DNA of 64,000 nt from Kurthia zopfii (GTDB taxonomy: Bacteria; Bacillota; Bacilli; Bacillales_A; Planococcaceae): positions 33,521 through 97,520 of the forward strand of contig NZ_QFVS01000006.1 of the NCBI RefSeq assembly GCF_003143955.1, read 5' to 3'. Numbering within the stretch: the first letter of the stretch is position 1; every line of letters begins with the position of its first letter. Under the pieces are notes generated by a model. That model searched no databases and was not told the DNA's origin. It saw nothing but the letters and a program-made list of their open reading frames with translations. The translations under genes were made by a program, and so were the position numbers. This document shows, one piece after another, positions 35,939-44,966 of this stretch.

Positions 35939-36776
35939 TGATCATCAACTCTCTTTTCACAGTTTCTAACATTTCTTCAATGGATACTTGTTGATTCGAC
36001 TCATATAAGAAATGTCCGGCTTTTAATTGAATTGTGACTAGATTTCCACTTAATAATTGATGCTCATGTAAATGGTCTTTCAATTTCTCATATATTAATT
36101 CTAAATAATCGGCATTTGTCGATGGCAGAATTAAAGCGAATGACTCTGGACTAAAGCGGTATTTACGATCTGTCGTTCTCATTATTAAATTGATTTTCTC
36201 TGCTAATTTAGATACCAAAAAGCGTTCCTCAGACTCGCCATATAAATCTTTAAACTTCTTCATATTTTGAATTTCAATTAAGAGGAATAAAAAAGGCTCA
36301 TTTGTACGATTTGTTCTTTTTACTTCTTCCATCAATGCTTTTTCAAAACGCGCTCGATTATCGAACCCACTATCCGTATCAACTGCGACATAGTGTGCTA
36401 TTTTGTCTTTCAAACTTTTCGTAGCATCCTTGGCCTCTTTATTTATTTCGTAAATTCTTCCTGCTAATAATACGAAGCATAATAAAGTTACGCCGTATAA
36501 GAAGAAATCATTTAGCTCCACTAACTCAAAATTACGCAGCTGTGCTTTCGTAACGGAAATATACAAATATGCAGAGCCTATTACAAAGATGAAAACTAAA
36601 CTAGTGTATAGACCGACAACCGAGCCAAAATACAAAGTGACTGCGATTAATAATATAAGGAAAAATGCCATGAGAACTTGTTGTTGATTCCCGGTGTATA
36701 AAATATATAAGGGGATTTGTATGGCGATTAGTAACAAGATCATCAATAATTGCTGTTGTTTGAATGGTGATTTCAT
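35928..36776 (-). CDS. ydaK: Degenerate GGDEF c-di-GMP receptor (YdaK type)
   Basis: A 282-residue protein with four to five N-terminal membrane helices (to about residue 105), a linker helix, and a GGDEF-fold domain. The catalytic GGDEF is replaced by SPESF at 209-213, so it cannot be a diguanylate cyclase. The inhibitory-site motif RxxD survives as RTTD at 200-203, with the normal five-residue spacing. This pattern, intact I-site and dead active site, is that of c-di-GMP receptors such as YdaK and PelD. It overlaps ydaJ by one base (TAATG). Confidence 0.85.
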   Translation of the reverse strand: MKSPFKQQQLLMILLLIAIQIPLYILYTGNQQQVLMAFFLILLIAVTLYFGSVVGLYTSLVFIFVIGSAYLYISVTKAQLRNFELVELNDFFLYGVTLLCFVLLAGRIYEINKEAKDATKSLKDKIAHYVAVDTDSGFDNRARFEKALMEEVKRTNRTNEPFLFLLIEIQNMKKFKDLYGESEERFLVSKLAEKINLIMRTTDRKYRFSPESFALILPSTNADYLELIYEKLKDHLHEHQLLSGNLVTIQLKAGHFLYESNQQVSIEEMLETVKRELMINEI

Positions 36777-37813
36777 TAATTCCCCTCCTCAATTAGTAAT
36801 GGCATTAAATTATCAAAAACATGTGTTTCCTTAGACGATTCCTCTATAAAAGTTCCATAGAAAGGCGAATCCTCATGATGATTTTTTAGTGCATTCAACC
36901 GCTGCATTAATTTGTTTTCAAAATCTACATCATGATGTATTCGTGCTAGTTGAATCGCATAACTATAAACTGCAGGTGATTCGTAACGAACAGATGGCTT
37001 TCCAGTTTTTAAATGATACATGCCAAATATTTTTCCATCTCGATTAAAACGATTTTTCAACTGCTCATAAAAGCCATGATCATCAGGATTTACTGCTGCG
37101 CGATTAATAGCTGTTAATAGTTGATCAACCATATGCACTTTTTTTTCAAAAGTGTATGTTTTATCGTTTATCATGAATTTCAAAGGATAAAATCCGTTTT
37201 TTGAAAATGGTGTTTCCTCTAAGATTTTCATCTGTTTTTCCAATTGTTCTTTTGGAAAATTAAAATAGTCATATTGATTTTTATTTACATAACTTAAATT
37301 GATTTCGTCCGTACGATTATTTTCATCGTTCGAACTATAGTTGACCAAATACCCATCATTTAAAGTATGTTTCATATTCCCTTCAATCAATTGATTTGCT
37401 AGCTTCTTAGCATGTGAATCCTCCCATTTTTCCGAAGCGGCCATGAGAACTTCAATTATTCTAAGATCATCAATTAAAGCATTTGTTGGCGATTTTTCAT
37501 CGTTAATCTTTTGCCAACTAACCGTATTATTTTTTAGCAGTAATTGATTTTCCGTTGCTTTCATCGCTAGTTGGAAATTCTCGCGCATATTTTGTTGGAG
37601 AAAATATTCTAATAATAACCCTTGGGACTCTGCTAAATATTCATGCTCTCTTCCTTTTAAATCTGTCTTCAACAAACCATCATCTGTAGCAAAATTCCGA
37701 ATGATTTTACTATATAAATTCGACTTATTTTCTGAATCGTAATGAACTTGTTGATTATTAGAACAAGCGATTAGTAACATACTTATTAAAGCTGAAAAAA
37801 CAAATTTCCTCAA
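36776..37813 (-). CDS. ydaJ: Lipoprotein glycoside hydrolase, family 8-like (YdaJ type)
   Basis: A 345-residue lipoprotein. Signal peptide MRKFVFSALISMLLIAC has a good lipobox (LIAC). The mature part has an (alpha/alpha)6-like pattern of GH8. A candidate catalytic glutamate is in AESQGLLLEYF and an aspartate in NALIDDLRIIE. It likely trims or processes the exopolysaccharide outside the cell, as proposed for YdaJ. The TTG at 37813 is chosen because AGAAGGTG lies about ten bases upstream; the GTG at 37825 overlaps that site. First gene of the operon. Confidence 0.78.
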   Translation of the reverse strand: MRKFVFSALISMLLIACSNNQQVHYDSENKSNLYSKIIRNFATDDGLLKTDLKGREHEYLAESQGLLLEYFLQQNMRENFQLAMKATENQLLLKNNTVSWQKINDEKSPTNALIDDLRIIEVLMAASEKWEDSHAKKLANQLIEGNMKHTLNDGYLVNYSSNDENNRTDEINLSYVNKNQYDYFNFPKEQLEKQMKILEETPFSKNGFYPLKFMINDKTYTFEKKVHMVDQLLTAINRAAVNPDDHGFYEQLKNRFNRDGKIFGMYHLKTGKPSVRYESPAVYSYAIQLARIHHDVDFENKLMQRLNALKNHHEDSPFYGTFIEESSKETHVFDNLMPLLIEEGN

Positions 37814-37902
37814 TACTAAAGTCACCTTCTCACCTAACTTCCTAATAATTATTTACCCTTTTATCTCCTATGAAATCACTATATTACGAAACACAAAGCA
37901 TA

Positions 37903-37936
37903 AAAAGAGCCTCGTTTGAAAAAAACGGGACTCTTT
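37903..37936 (-). terminator. Intrinsic terminator of the glycerophosphotransferase gene
   Basis: An AAGAGTCCCGTTT/AAACGAGGCTCTT stem with a T-run on the minus strand. It separates this gene from the exopolysaccharide operon. Confidence 0.75.
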
Positions 37937-37948
37937 ACTATTTATTCT

Positions 37949-40900
37949 TTAAAAAAATCGATCGACGATTCTTTCGGCTGCATGGCCATCTTCTAAACTA
38001 CAATATTTCTCATAAAATGCATCGTATTTAGAAGAATACTCAACTTTCAAATCGTCTAGATTTTCAATTGCGTCGATTAAATCATCATTCGTTCTTAACA
38101 ATGGTCCTGGCGCTTCTTCTTGGAAGTCCATATAGAAACCACGTAGATTGTTTTGATAATGATCTAAATCATATGTGAAGAATAGTAATGGACGTTTCGT
38201 ATGCGCGAAATCAAACATTACCGATGAATAATCTGTCATACATAAATCCGCCAGTAAATATAAATGTTGAATATCATGATATTTCGATACATTTACGACG
38301 AAATCTCGATATTCAGGTGGAATTGATAGCTTGTTCGCGATAATAACATGGGTACGAATTAAAATCATGTATTCCTCGCCAAACTTCTCATATAGTCGCT
38401 CTAAATCTAATTGCATTGAAAATTGATGTTTATTGTTTTCATCGACATCATCATCTCTAAATGTTGGTGCATATAGGATAAATTTCTTATCTTGAGGTAA
38501 ATTGTATTTACTTCGAACAAGGTCAATGTATTGTTGTTTTTCATCATCGCTCTTATAAAAAATATCGTTACGTGGGTAACCAGATTCAATAATCTCTTTT
38601 TTGAAGTTGAATGCCGTTCTAAAAGCGTTGCTGGCATACTTACTTGGAGAAATTAAATAATCCCATTGCTTCACGGCAGCGTTGACACGTGATAAATACC
38701 CTTCGTCTTTGCCTTCAAAGTGATCCACATCATTTTGCATTTTTTTAAGCGGTGTACCATGCCAAGTTTGAATATATACTTGGCTCTTCTGTTTTTTGAT
38801 ATAACTAGGGAAGTTTTGATTATTTACCCAATACTTCGCTTTCGCCAAATAATAGTAGTATTCAGGACTTAATCTTTTGACTACTTTTGTATCTGTGCGC
38901 TTAATCGGGTCTTTGCCATTATAAACCCAGATGTATTCGTAATTTGCATTTCTTTTAATTAATTCATCATAAATATTTTTTGGGCTATCAGAAATCTGTT
39001 TCCCTACACCACTTTCAAATAAAATCATTTTTGGATTTGGTGGCAATGTTTTTGACATAAATTTATACGCCACTTTCATCGCTGGGAAATAACGTTTATT
39101 CGTTCTAAATTTCTTTTTAGCGGCATTGTAAACTTGATGATGTTTCAATTTATCGAAAACTGGTTGTTTTTTCGGAATCGCTTGAATCGCATTGAAAATA
39201 CGTTCATTTGATTTCGTATCGCGATCTTGAATGAAATTATTAGCCAATTGTTTATAATGGTCACTCATTTCAAAACGAGCTTCATACGAATCCCAAATTG
39301 CATCAATCAACTTATCCCCTTCATCCGCAATAACCCCTGGTAACATTGTATCAATGTCGATATGAGAAGGGTTTCTACCTAAAAAGCGTTGTCGATCAAA
39401 CTGATAATAAATAACTGGTTTATGAAGGAAACTAAAGTCAAACGCCACACTCGAATAATCTGTTACGAGCAATGCACTTTCTTTTAATAAATCCTGTACT
39501 AAACGATCACCTTGATGTATGACAGTTATTTCTTTTGGTACAGTAAATTGATCTGTGAACTGCTGCATATTCGGATGTAAGCAAAAGACAATTTCCACAC
39601 CTTTTGTCGTTAACTCCAATAGTTTCGGATCATTGATCAAATCGCTATAACACTTGAAATAATCCGATTCAAGAAATCTCTCCGTCGTTGTTAACCAATC
39701 TCGCCATGTTGGGATTATTAAAATCTGTTTTTTCACTTCTACATCATCCGTGAATAGTCTTTCAAACCTTGGTAAACCAGTAATAGCTACCTCGTAGTCT
39801 TCATAGTCCATATCATTTAATACGATGTTTTTCTCAATTTGAGATGATGTGATAAAAAGATCTGTTTGGAAATCATTTAATGCTTTACCGTAAAATCCAG
39901 AAATGTTTTTCACACCTAAAACACCATGCTGTAAAAATACTTTTTTCGCACGTAAACATTTCGTAAATTGTTTCGAACGGTTTGGATACAAGAAATCCGG
40001 GTGATGTGTGCCGCAAATATAATCTGCTTTTACGATTAATTCGAAATGTTCTTTTGATCTAAAATCAATGACATTACCGAAAGGTTTCACATTCTCATAT
40101 TCAGGCGAATCATGACGAATAATGTAGTATGCATCAATTTCAGGATGTTCATTTCTTAAATATTCAAAGAATCGTAAACCATTATCCTGTGCTTTATACG
40201 GACGTTCACCAACGATCCAAATTTCTTTATCGCCTTTTTTCGGCTTACGCTTCCCTTGTTTTACTACTTTTCGATATGTGTCAAATTCTTCTGGAGAATA
40301 TTGATTATAGAAAAAGGATAGATTACGCCCTTTTACAGTGAAGTAAGGGACTAAATTATGGACGATGCCATTACGTTTAATACTTACTTGACCATTCATT
40401 AATTGTTCGACGATTACTTTTGGCATACCACATCTCACGCGACTTGGATCAAGTATTCCAGGCTGCTCATAAATGAATGATAAATCCCAAACGTCTTCAT
40501 CGAGAGTTGTAGATATATTCGTTAGTAATTCTTGCAATTCTTTCATTGCTTCAATTTCTAATTCATATTGGAATGTATAGTAATCCTTTGATTTAGCCTT
40601 CGATTTTTTAATCAGTATTGGCTGAATTTCACTAAATATAGATTCACCAGTCGTTCTTGATTGAATTTGTAGTCGAATTGATTTTAATTCGAAGTGACGT
40701 ACTTTAATGATGCTTTTCAGCAGCATTTGTTTATTCGTAGGTTTCAATCGAATAATTTGTCGATTCATATACATTGATTTTAACGGACGGCTATTAAAAG
40801 ACATCACAAAATAACCTTTTTCATTAAAAAAAGGATGAATTGGCGTGCCGTTTACTTCAAAGCTCTGAATTCCGTGAATCTCACCTTGCGTCTGTTTTGA

Positions 40901-41206
40901 TTTGATCAATCTTCTTTGTTTTTTATACTTTTCTCCATCCAGCTCTACAATCATTTCAGGATCATAAGTATTTGAAAATTCTTCAATCTTCGTTAAATAT
41001 TCTAGTAAAATAGTGATTTCAGTCGTTTCAAATTGATTGATCCACTGTAAAAAGTGTTCTTCCTCTATTATTCCAGTAGCATTCTCAATCGGAATTCGAA
41101 GCTCTGCATCTCCATTTTTTAATATAATATTCAAATATTTTAAATTGTCATCATTTTGATTTATGTAAATAGAAAAAGTGTTTTCCACTTGTTTAATCCC
41201 AAACAT
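37949..41206 (-). CDS. Double-domain CDP-glycerol glycerophosphotransferase (TagF/TagB-like)
   Basis: A 1085-residue protein with an N-terminal region of about 310 residues and two successive CDP-glycerol glycerophosphotransferase domains. Domain 1 (about 325-665) has FLQHGVLGVKNISGF and LLVTDYSSVAFDF. Domain 2 (about 725-1080) has IQTWHGTPLKKM, YAPTFRDDD and CMTDYSSVMFDF. The histidines and the DYSS motif are those of TagF-type enzymes that build teichoic acid chains on the inner membrane face. The domain pair may combine primase and polymerase activities. AGGATG precedes the ATG. Monocistronic; no other tag/tar gene is in the window. Confidence 0.85.
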   Translation of the reverse strand: MFGIKQVENTFSIYINQNDDNLKYLNIILKNGDAELRIPIENATGIIEEEHFLQWINQFETTEITILLEYLTKIEEFSNTYDPEMIVELDGEKYKKQRRLIKSKQTQGEIHGIQSFEVNGTPIHPFFNEKGYFVMSFNSRPLKSMYMNRQIIRLKPTNKQMLLKSIIKVRHFELKSIRLQIQSRTTGESIFSEIQPILIKKSKAKSKDYYTFQYELEIEAMKELQELLTNISTTLDEDVWDLSFIYEQPGILDPSRVRCGMPKVIVEQLMNGQVSIKRNGIVHNLVPYFTVKGRNLSFFYNQYSPEEFDTYRKVVKQGKRKPKKGDKEIWIVGERPYKAQDNGLRFFEYLRNEHPEIDAYYIIRHDSPEYENVKPFGNVIDFRSKEHFELIVKADYICGTHHPDFLYPNRSKQFTKCLRAKKVFLQHGVLGVKNISGFYGKALNDFQTDLFITSSQIEKNIVLNDMDYEDYEVAITGLPRFERLFTDDVEVKKQILIIPTWRDWLTTTERFLESDYFKCYSDLINDPKLLELTTKGVEIVFCLHPNMQQFTDQFTVPKEITVIHQGDRLVQDLLKESALLVTDYSSVAFDFSFLHKPVIYYQFDRQRFLGRNPSHIDIDTMLPGVIADEGDKLIDAIWDSYEARFEMSDHYKQLANNFIQDRDTKSNERIFNAIQAIPKKQPVFDKLKHHQVYNAAKKKFRTNKRYFPAMKVAYKFMSKTLPPNPKMILFESGVGKQISDSPKNIYDELIKRNANYEYIWVYNGKDPIKRTDTKVVKRLSPEYYYYLAKAKYWVNNQNFPSYIKKQKSQVYIQTWHGTPLKKMQNDVDHFEGKDEGYLSRVNAAVKQWDYLISPSKYASNAFRTAFNFKKEIIESGYPRNDIFYKSDDEKQQYIDLVRSKYNLPQDKKFILYAPTFRDDDVDENNKHQFSMQLDLERLYEKFGEEYMILIRTHVIIANKLSIPPEYRDFVVNVSKYHDIQHLYLLADLCMTDYSSVMFDFAHTKRPLLFFTYDLDHYQNNLRGFYMDFQEEAPGPLLRTNDDLIDAIENLDDLKVEYSSKYDAFYEKYCSLEDGHAAERIVDRFF

Positions 41207-41520
41207 AAGCTACACATCCTCACAGGTAAATTTCAATACAATACAATTCTATTTTATATATTTTCTTATATTTTAAAATTAAGTATTTGTAAATAAAATT
41301 ACATGATTTATTGTTTTAATACAAGGTTATTAAATCCAAGTTATTATTTTTCAGTAGTGTAAAAATAATAACTTCACACACTATTTTATGGCGATTAATG
41401 AACATATTAACAATTAAGTTCCCATTTATAGAAGGAATCAAACCTTTATTGGAAAATATTTCATTATATCTTTCGAAAGCGTTTTATCATATAATAAATA
41501 CAGATAAAGGGGGCGACGAC
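41207..41520. other. Intergenic region between divergent genes
   Basis: AT-rich region holding the promoters of the glycerophosphotransferase (leftward) and the GNAT gene (rightward). TATAAT at 41490-41495 is a candidate -10 for the GNAT gene, without a good -35. No small gene or structured element is seen. Confidence 0.4.
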
Positions 41521-41994
41521 TTGGAAATTAAAATTGAACATTCGTCCAACGCAAAAGTCATTCATAAAATTATGAGTAAAGCATATGCAGAGTACATAAA
41601 TGATCCTGCTCCATCAAGTGCTTTAAGTGAAACGGTATCATCTATTAACAACGCATTACTTGATGGTCAAAAAGCTTTGATCGGCTCGATTGCCGGTCAA
41701 CCCATTGCCTGCGTTCGCTATTTAATAAATGAGCATGGTCTATACTTCTTCCGTATGTCCGTATTACCTACTATGCAAGGTCTTGGGATTGCGAAACAAC
41801 TATTATTAGCTTTAGAAGGCATCGCACGCGATTCGGGTGTGCATACAATTAATTGTAAGGTGCGCGTCAGTGTCCTTCGCAATTTACAACTTTATCAATC
41901 TAAAGGTTATGCCATTTATAATCAACAAGTAGTTGAGGCAGATAATGGTACAAAAATAGATATCGTGACTATGACGAAAACTATTTCAAACTAG
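41521..41994 (+). CDS. GNAT-family N-acetyltransferase
   Basis: A 157-residue acetyl-CoA-dependent acetyltransferase. The acetyl-CoA loop is seen in LPTMQGLGIAKQLLLALE, followed by the GNAT end LQLYQSKGYAIYNQQ. The substrate is unknown. The start is TTG at 41521, because GGGGGCG lies seven to ten bases upstream; a longer frame from 41398 lacks a ribosome site. A hairpin at 42006-42037 follows. Confidence 0.85.
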   Translation: MEIKIEHSSNAKVIHKIMSKAYAEYINDPAPSSALSETVSSINNALLDGQKALIGSIAGQPIACVRYLINEHGLYFFRMSVLPTMQGLGIAKQLLLALEGIARDSGVHTINCKVRVSVLRNLQLYQSKGYAIYNQQVVEADNGTKIDIVTMTKTISN

Positions 41995-42005
41995 TTTCAT
42001 ATTTT

Positions 42006-42037
42006 AAAGCCGATTTTGTATTTATGCAAAATCGGCT
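42006..42037 (+). terminator. Intrinsic terminator of the GNAT gene
   Basis: An AGCCGATTTTG/CAAAATCGGCT hairpin followed by ATTTTTG. Confidence 0.8.
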
Positions 42038-42124
42038 ATTTTTGTTTAACAAATTTACATTAACTCTATTATTATAGACCAAATTCATGGAAAAAGCTTT
42101 AGTCCTAATGGTCTTTTCTGAAAT

Positions 42125-42196
42125 GACGTTTATAGAACATTAGGGTTCAAAATAGTAGAATATGAACACAAGAAATCGACTATAAACAGGAGTTAA
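42125..42196 (+). pseudogene. Possible remnant of a GNAT gene
   Basis: One frame reads DVYRTLGFKIVEYEHKK before a stop at 42194-42196. That is the characteristic GNAT C-terminal pattern (xxLYxxLGFkivxyE). The upstream 60 bases are open in a different frame with VLMVFSEM. No start codon, ribosome site or full domain remains, so if this was a gene it is reduced to its tail. The match is short and could be chance. Confidence 0.3.
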
Positions 42197-42245
42197 TACC
42201 TGTAAAATATTTTAATATAGTAAATTCATTAGCTTTTAAACAAAA

Positions 42246-42278
42246 TAAGCACTCTCGGTACAATTACCAAGAGTGCTT
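42246..42278 (-). terminator. Intrinsic terminator of the MFS gene
   Basis: An AAGCACTCTTGGTA/TACCGAGAGTGCTT hairpin next to the stop at 42283. Confidence 0.8.
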
Positions 42279-42282
42279 TACA

Positions 42283-43599
42283 CTAGTTGCTTATTTTTAC
42301 TGTTTCTTTCTTTTCTGCATGATTTTCATTACGATTCTTAGCCAATTCACGTGAAATCTTCTTCAAAATAGTCGGTCTTAGCATGAACATCGTCACCCCA
42401 ATCGCCACAACACTGACGATCGAAATGACATATTGAGCCTCAACTAGATCAAAAATGATACCGAAAAATAATGTTCCTAATGGCATTAATCCCATCGCCA
42501 TCGTTTCTAACAGCGCGAAAACTCTCCCTCTATACGCCTCATCTGTCGATGTTTGTAGCACAACACCAACTGGTATATTAATAAAAATCTCCGATGCGAA
42601 TAATAAGAAGAACGTAATCATAAAGTAAATTACGTTAAATACGTAATTTGTTGAATTTATATACAGTGGTACGGTAATCAAAGCTAATATGAATGAAAAT
42701 GCAATTAGCGAGGTTTTTGAAAACTTCAATGGCTCTTCTATTTGCTTACGCATAGATAAGTAGATTGATCCGAGTAACATTCCGATTGCTCCGACACCTT
42801 CTACCCACCCTACATGCAACGGTTCAATCTTCATTACCTCAATGATTATGAATGACAAACCTACCCCGATCGCAGAAAAAATAAAATTAATCGATAATGA
42901 TAAAAGTAGTACAGTTCTTAATACTTGCTTCGTTTTCACATACTTAATTGCATTTTTAGTACTTGCGATAAACGATGCTTTTACATCATTCAGCTTTTCT
43001 TCAACTGAACTGAATAATTTAAAGTTCATCGTCGCATCCAACAATGTTGCGATTGAAAAACAAACAATTTGGATGATCAAAAACACTTCCATTGACACGA
43101 AACCAAATAACATTCCCCCAATAATCGGTGCGCCAATCGATCCAACTGAAATGGACATTTGATTTAGACTCATTGTTTTTTGAATATAGTCTGGATGAAT
43201 TAAGTTACCAATTGACGCGGTTAATGCAATTCCACTAAACGAACTAAACGCTGAATAAAAAATAGTCATAATATAGATTGCGATTACGCTGATTCCATAG
43301 ATTTCTGAATAAAGTAGCAGCGAGGCAATCGTGACGATCATCATGATTTGGCCAGAAATGACGATAAATTTCTTATTGTATCGGTCTGCTAAATAGCCAA
43401 CAAATGGCGCTAAAATAACTCTTGGAAGTATTGTACAAAGTAAATTAATCGAAAAGCTTGTTGCAGACCCCGTCATTTGTAATATATATAAAGCGATTCC
43501 AAATGCCAGTACATTCGCTCCTAATGAAGAGATTAATTTACTTACTGTAAAAATTGCCATATGATATTTCACTTTTTTTAATTGTTCAAATTCTGTCAT
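42283..43599 (-). CDS. MFS transporter, probable exporter
   Basis: A 438-residue protein with 12 predicted helices of the major facilitator superfamily (macrolide-efflux MefA/DHA3-like). The loop between helices 2 and 3 reads GYLADRYNKKFIVISGQ, close to the MFS motif A. A conserved APFVGYLADR and a RGRVFALLETM string also fit. The substrate is unknown; drug or peptide export is a reasonable guess. GGAGGG precedes the ATG. It is divergent from an HTH-TPR regulator, and two copies of one operator lie between them. Confidence 0.88.
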   Translation of the reverse strand: MTEFEQLKKVKYHMAIFTVSKLISSLGANVLAFGIALYILQMTGSATSFSINLLCTILPRVILAPFVGYLADRYNKKFIVISGQIMMIVTIASLLLYSEIYGISVIAIYIMTIFYSAFSSFSGIALTASIGNLIHPDYIQKTMSLNQMSISVGSIGAPIIGGMLFGFVSMEVFLIIQIVCFSIATLLDATMNFKLFSSVEEKLNDVKASFIASTKNAIKYVKTKQVLRTVLLLSLSINFIFSAIGVGLSFIIIEVMKIEPLHVGWVEGVGAIGMLLGSIYLSMRKQIEEPLKFSKTSLIAFSFILALITVPLYINSTNYVFNVIYFMITFFLLFASEIFINIPVGVVLQTSTDEAYRGRVFALLETMAMGLMPLGTLFFGIIFDLVEAQYVISIVSVVAIGVTMFMLRPTILKKISRELAKNRNENHAEKKETVKISN

Positions 43600-43613
43600 A
43601 GCACCCTCCTGTT

Positions 43614-43630
43614 GTTTAATATAATTAAAC
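43614..43630. promoter_or_regulatory. 17-bp operator copy 1
   Basis: GTTTAAT-ATA-ATTAAAC, a perfect inverted repeat with a three-base centre, 15 bases before the MFS start codon. It is identical to copy 2 at 43676-43692. Confidence 0.7.
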
Positions 43631-43658
43631 TTTTAATTTATTTTATCATGCGTTTTAA

Positions 43659-43687
43659 TTGATTACAACTATAAAGTTTAATATAAT
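43659..43687 (+). promoter_or_regulatory. Promoter of the HTH-TPR regulator gene
   Basis: TTGATT at 43659-43664, 17-base spacer, TATAAT at 43682-43687. The -10 lies inside operator copy 2. Confidence 0.8.
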
Positions 43688-43692
43688 TAAAC
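43676..43692. promoter_or_regulatory. 17-bp operator copy 2
   Basis: The same GTTTAAT-ATA-ATTAAAC palindrome as copy 1, covering the -10 of the regulator promoter. A bound protein would block that promoter, suggesting autoregulation. Confidence 0.7.
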
Positions 43693-43704
43693 AGAGGTGA
43701 TTAC

Positions 43705-44949
43705 ATGGATACGTTAGGAAAGAGAATTCAAACGATTCGAAAAAGCAGAAAGATGACATTAGTTGATGTTGCTGCAAATAAGATGACAAAAGGTATGCTT
43801 AGTCTAATCGAAAACGACAAAGCACAACCATCAATTGAAAACTTGCAACATATCGCAAAAATGTTAGATACGGAAATTGGTTCATTAACAAGTGAATTCC
43901 CACCTGCGAAACTACGAGAAATATTAGATGAAATCCATGCAATTCAACGAGCAAACATAAATAATGTGGAAGCAGCATCTCAATTAATCATTGAACTCAT
44001 TCAACCAATTGAGAAGAAACTTCCACTCTGTTATGAAACTTCTCAAATTATTTTGCACTATATTAAGAGTTTCTCCCGAATTGCGCGTTATGAGGATGGG
44101 AGCGATGCTGCACAATATGGCGCATCCATATTTAAAGAGATGTCGCTTTACAATGAATATCTACAAGCATTAAGAGCGAATGCAATAAACGAAGTTGCCT
44201 TAGCCAATTATGACAATGCTTTTACTATTTTGAATGAAGCATATGAACTGTGTAGATCGGATTACTATTTCATAAATACAGATATTAAAATATCGATTTT
44301 CTACGATTACGCAGCAAGTGCTTTTGCGATTGGCAATTTCGATACTGCCAAAGTTTCCATTACACATTTAATCGATACATGCCATACAAATAAAGCCTAT
44401 TTCTTCTATTCAAATAGTTTGCGTTTAGCTGCTACTGCATCCATCTTATTTGGCAAAATTGATGAAGTTGAACATTATCGCAACTTATTAGACCGGTTTA
44501 CTCAATTTGATCAAAGCGAAGAAACTACCCTTTTATCAGATTTGTTTTATTTACTTTATTACAATATAGGAAATAGTAATCCTGAAATGGTTATCGTTTT
44601 CGGTGATAAACTTTTAGAGAATAAAGAAGTTGGCAATTTAAAACAATTCGTCTATTTGGAACTTGGCAAAGCTTATTATCAATTAGAGCAATTCGAACAT
44701 TCGTATACAGCATTTAATAAATATGAGCATCGCCCTCATGAAGTTTTGCATCCAATCGATCAAGCTATTTACAATGAAAGTTACTCGTACTTTGCGCTCG
44801 TATCTGACAAACTTGGGCATTATGAACAAGCAAAATATTGGGCAACAGAAGCATACGAAAATTCCAAAAAAATCGTCCAATTTTTCGATCAAGATTTCAT
44901 CGAGAATACGTACAAAAAAATCGCGCAACAAAAAATCGACCGTTACTAA
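43705..44949 (+). CDS. HTH-XRE regulator with TPR domain (RRNPP-like)
   Basis: A 414-residue protein with an N-terminal XRE helix-turn-helix (about residues 5-60: IQTIRKSRKMTLVDVA and MLSLIENDKAQPSIENL) and a long alpha-helical region resembling tetratricopeptide repeats (about 90-405). The architecture is that of RRNPP regulators, many of which bind exported signalling peptides. No peptide gene was found beside it, so an orphan or different ligand is possible. It likely controls the divergent exporter through the two operators. GAGGTG precedes the ATG. Confidence 0.83.
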   Translation: MDTLGKRIQTIRKSRKMTLVDVAANKMTKGMLSLIENDKAQPSIENLQHIAKMLDTEIGSLTSEFPPAKLREILDEIHAIQRANINNVEAASQLIIELIQPIEKKLPLCYETSQIILHYIKSFSRIARYEDGSDAAQYGASIFKEMSLYNEYLQALRANAINEVALANYDNAFTILNEAYELCRSDYYFINTDIKISIFYDYAASAFAIGNFDTAKVSITHLIDTCHTNKAYFFYSNSLRLAATASILFGKIDEVEHYRNLLDRFTQFDQSEETTLLSDLFYLLYYNIGNSNPEMVIVFGDKLLENKEVGNLKQFVYLELGKAYYQLEQFEHSYTAFNKYEHRPHEVLHPIDQAIYNESYSYFALVSDKLGHYEQAKYWATEAYENSKKIVQFFDQDFIENTYKKIAQQKIDRY

Positions 44950-44965
44950 TTAACGGTCGATTTTT
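44931..44965. terminator. Bidirectional terminator overlapping the regulator's 3' end
   Basis: AAAAATCGACCGTTA and its complement around CTAAT. The left arm lies in the last codons of the regulator, and the hairpin serves both converging genes. Confidence 0.8.
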
Positions 44966-44966
44966 C

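Noticed and set aside
44950..44966. Search for a signalling-peptide gene next to the HTH-TPR regulator
   Set aside because: Only 17 bases separate the regulator from the next converging gene, and no small exported peptide is visible on the other side.
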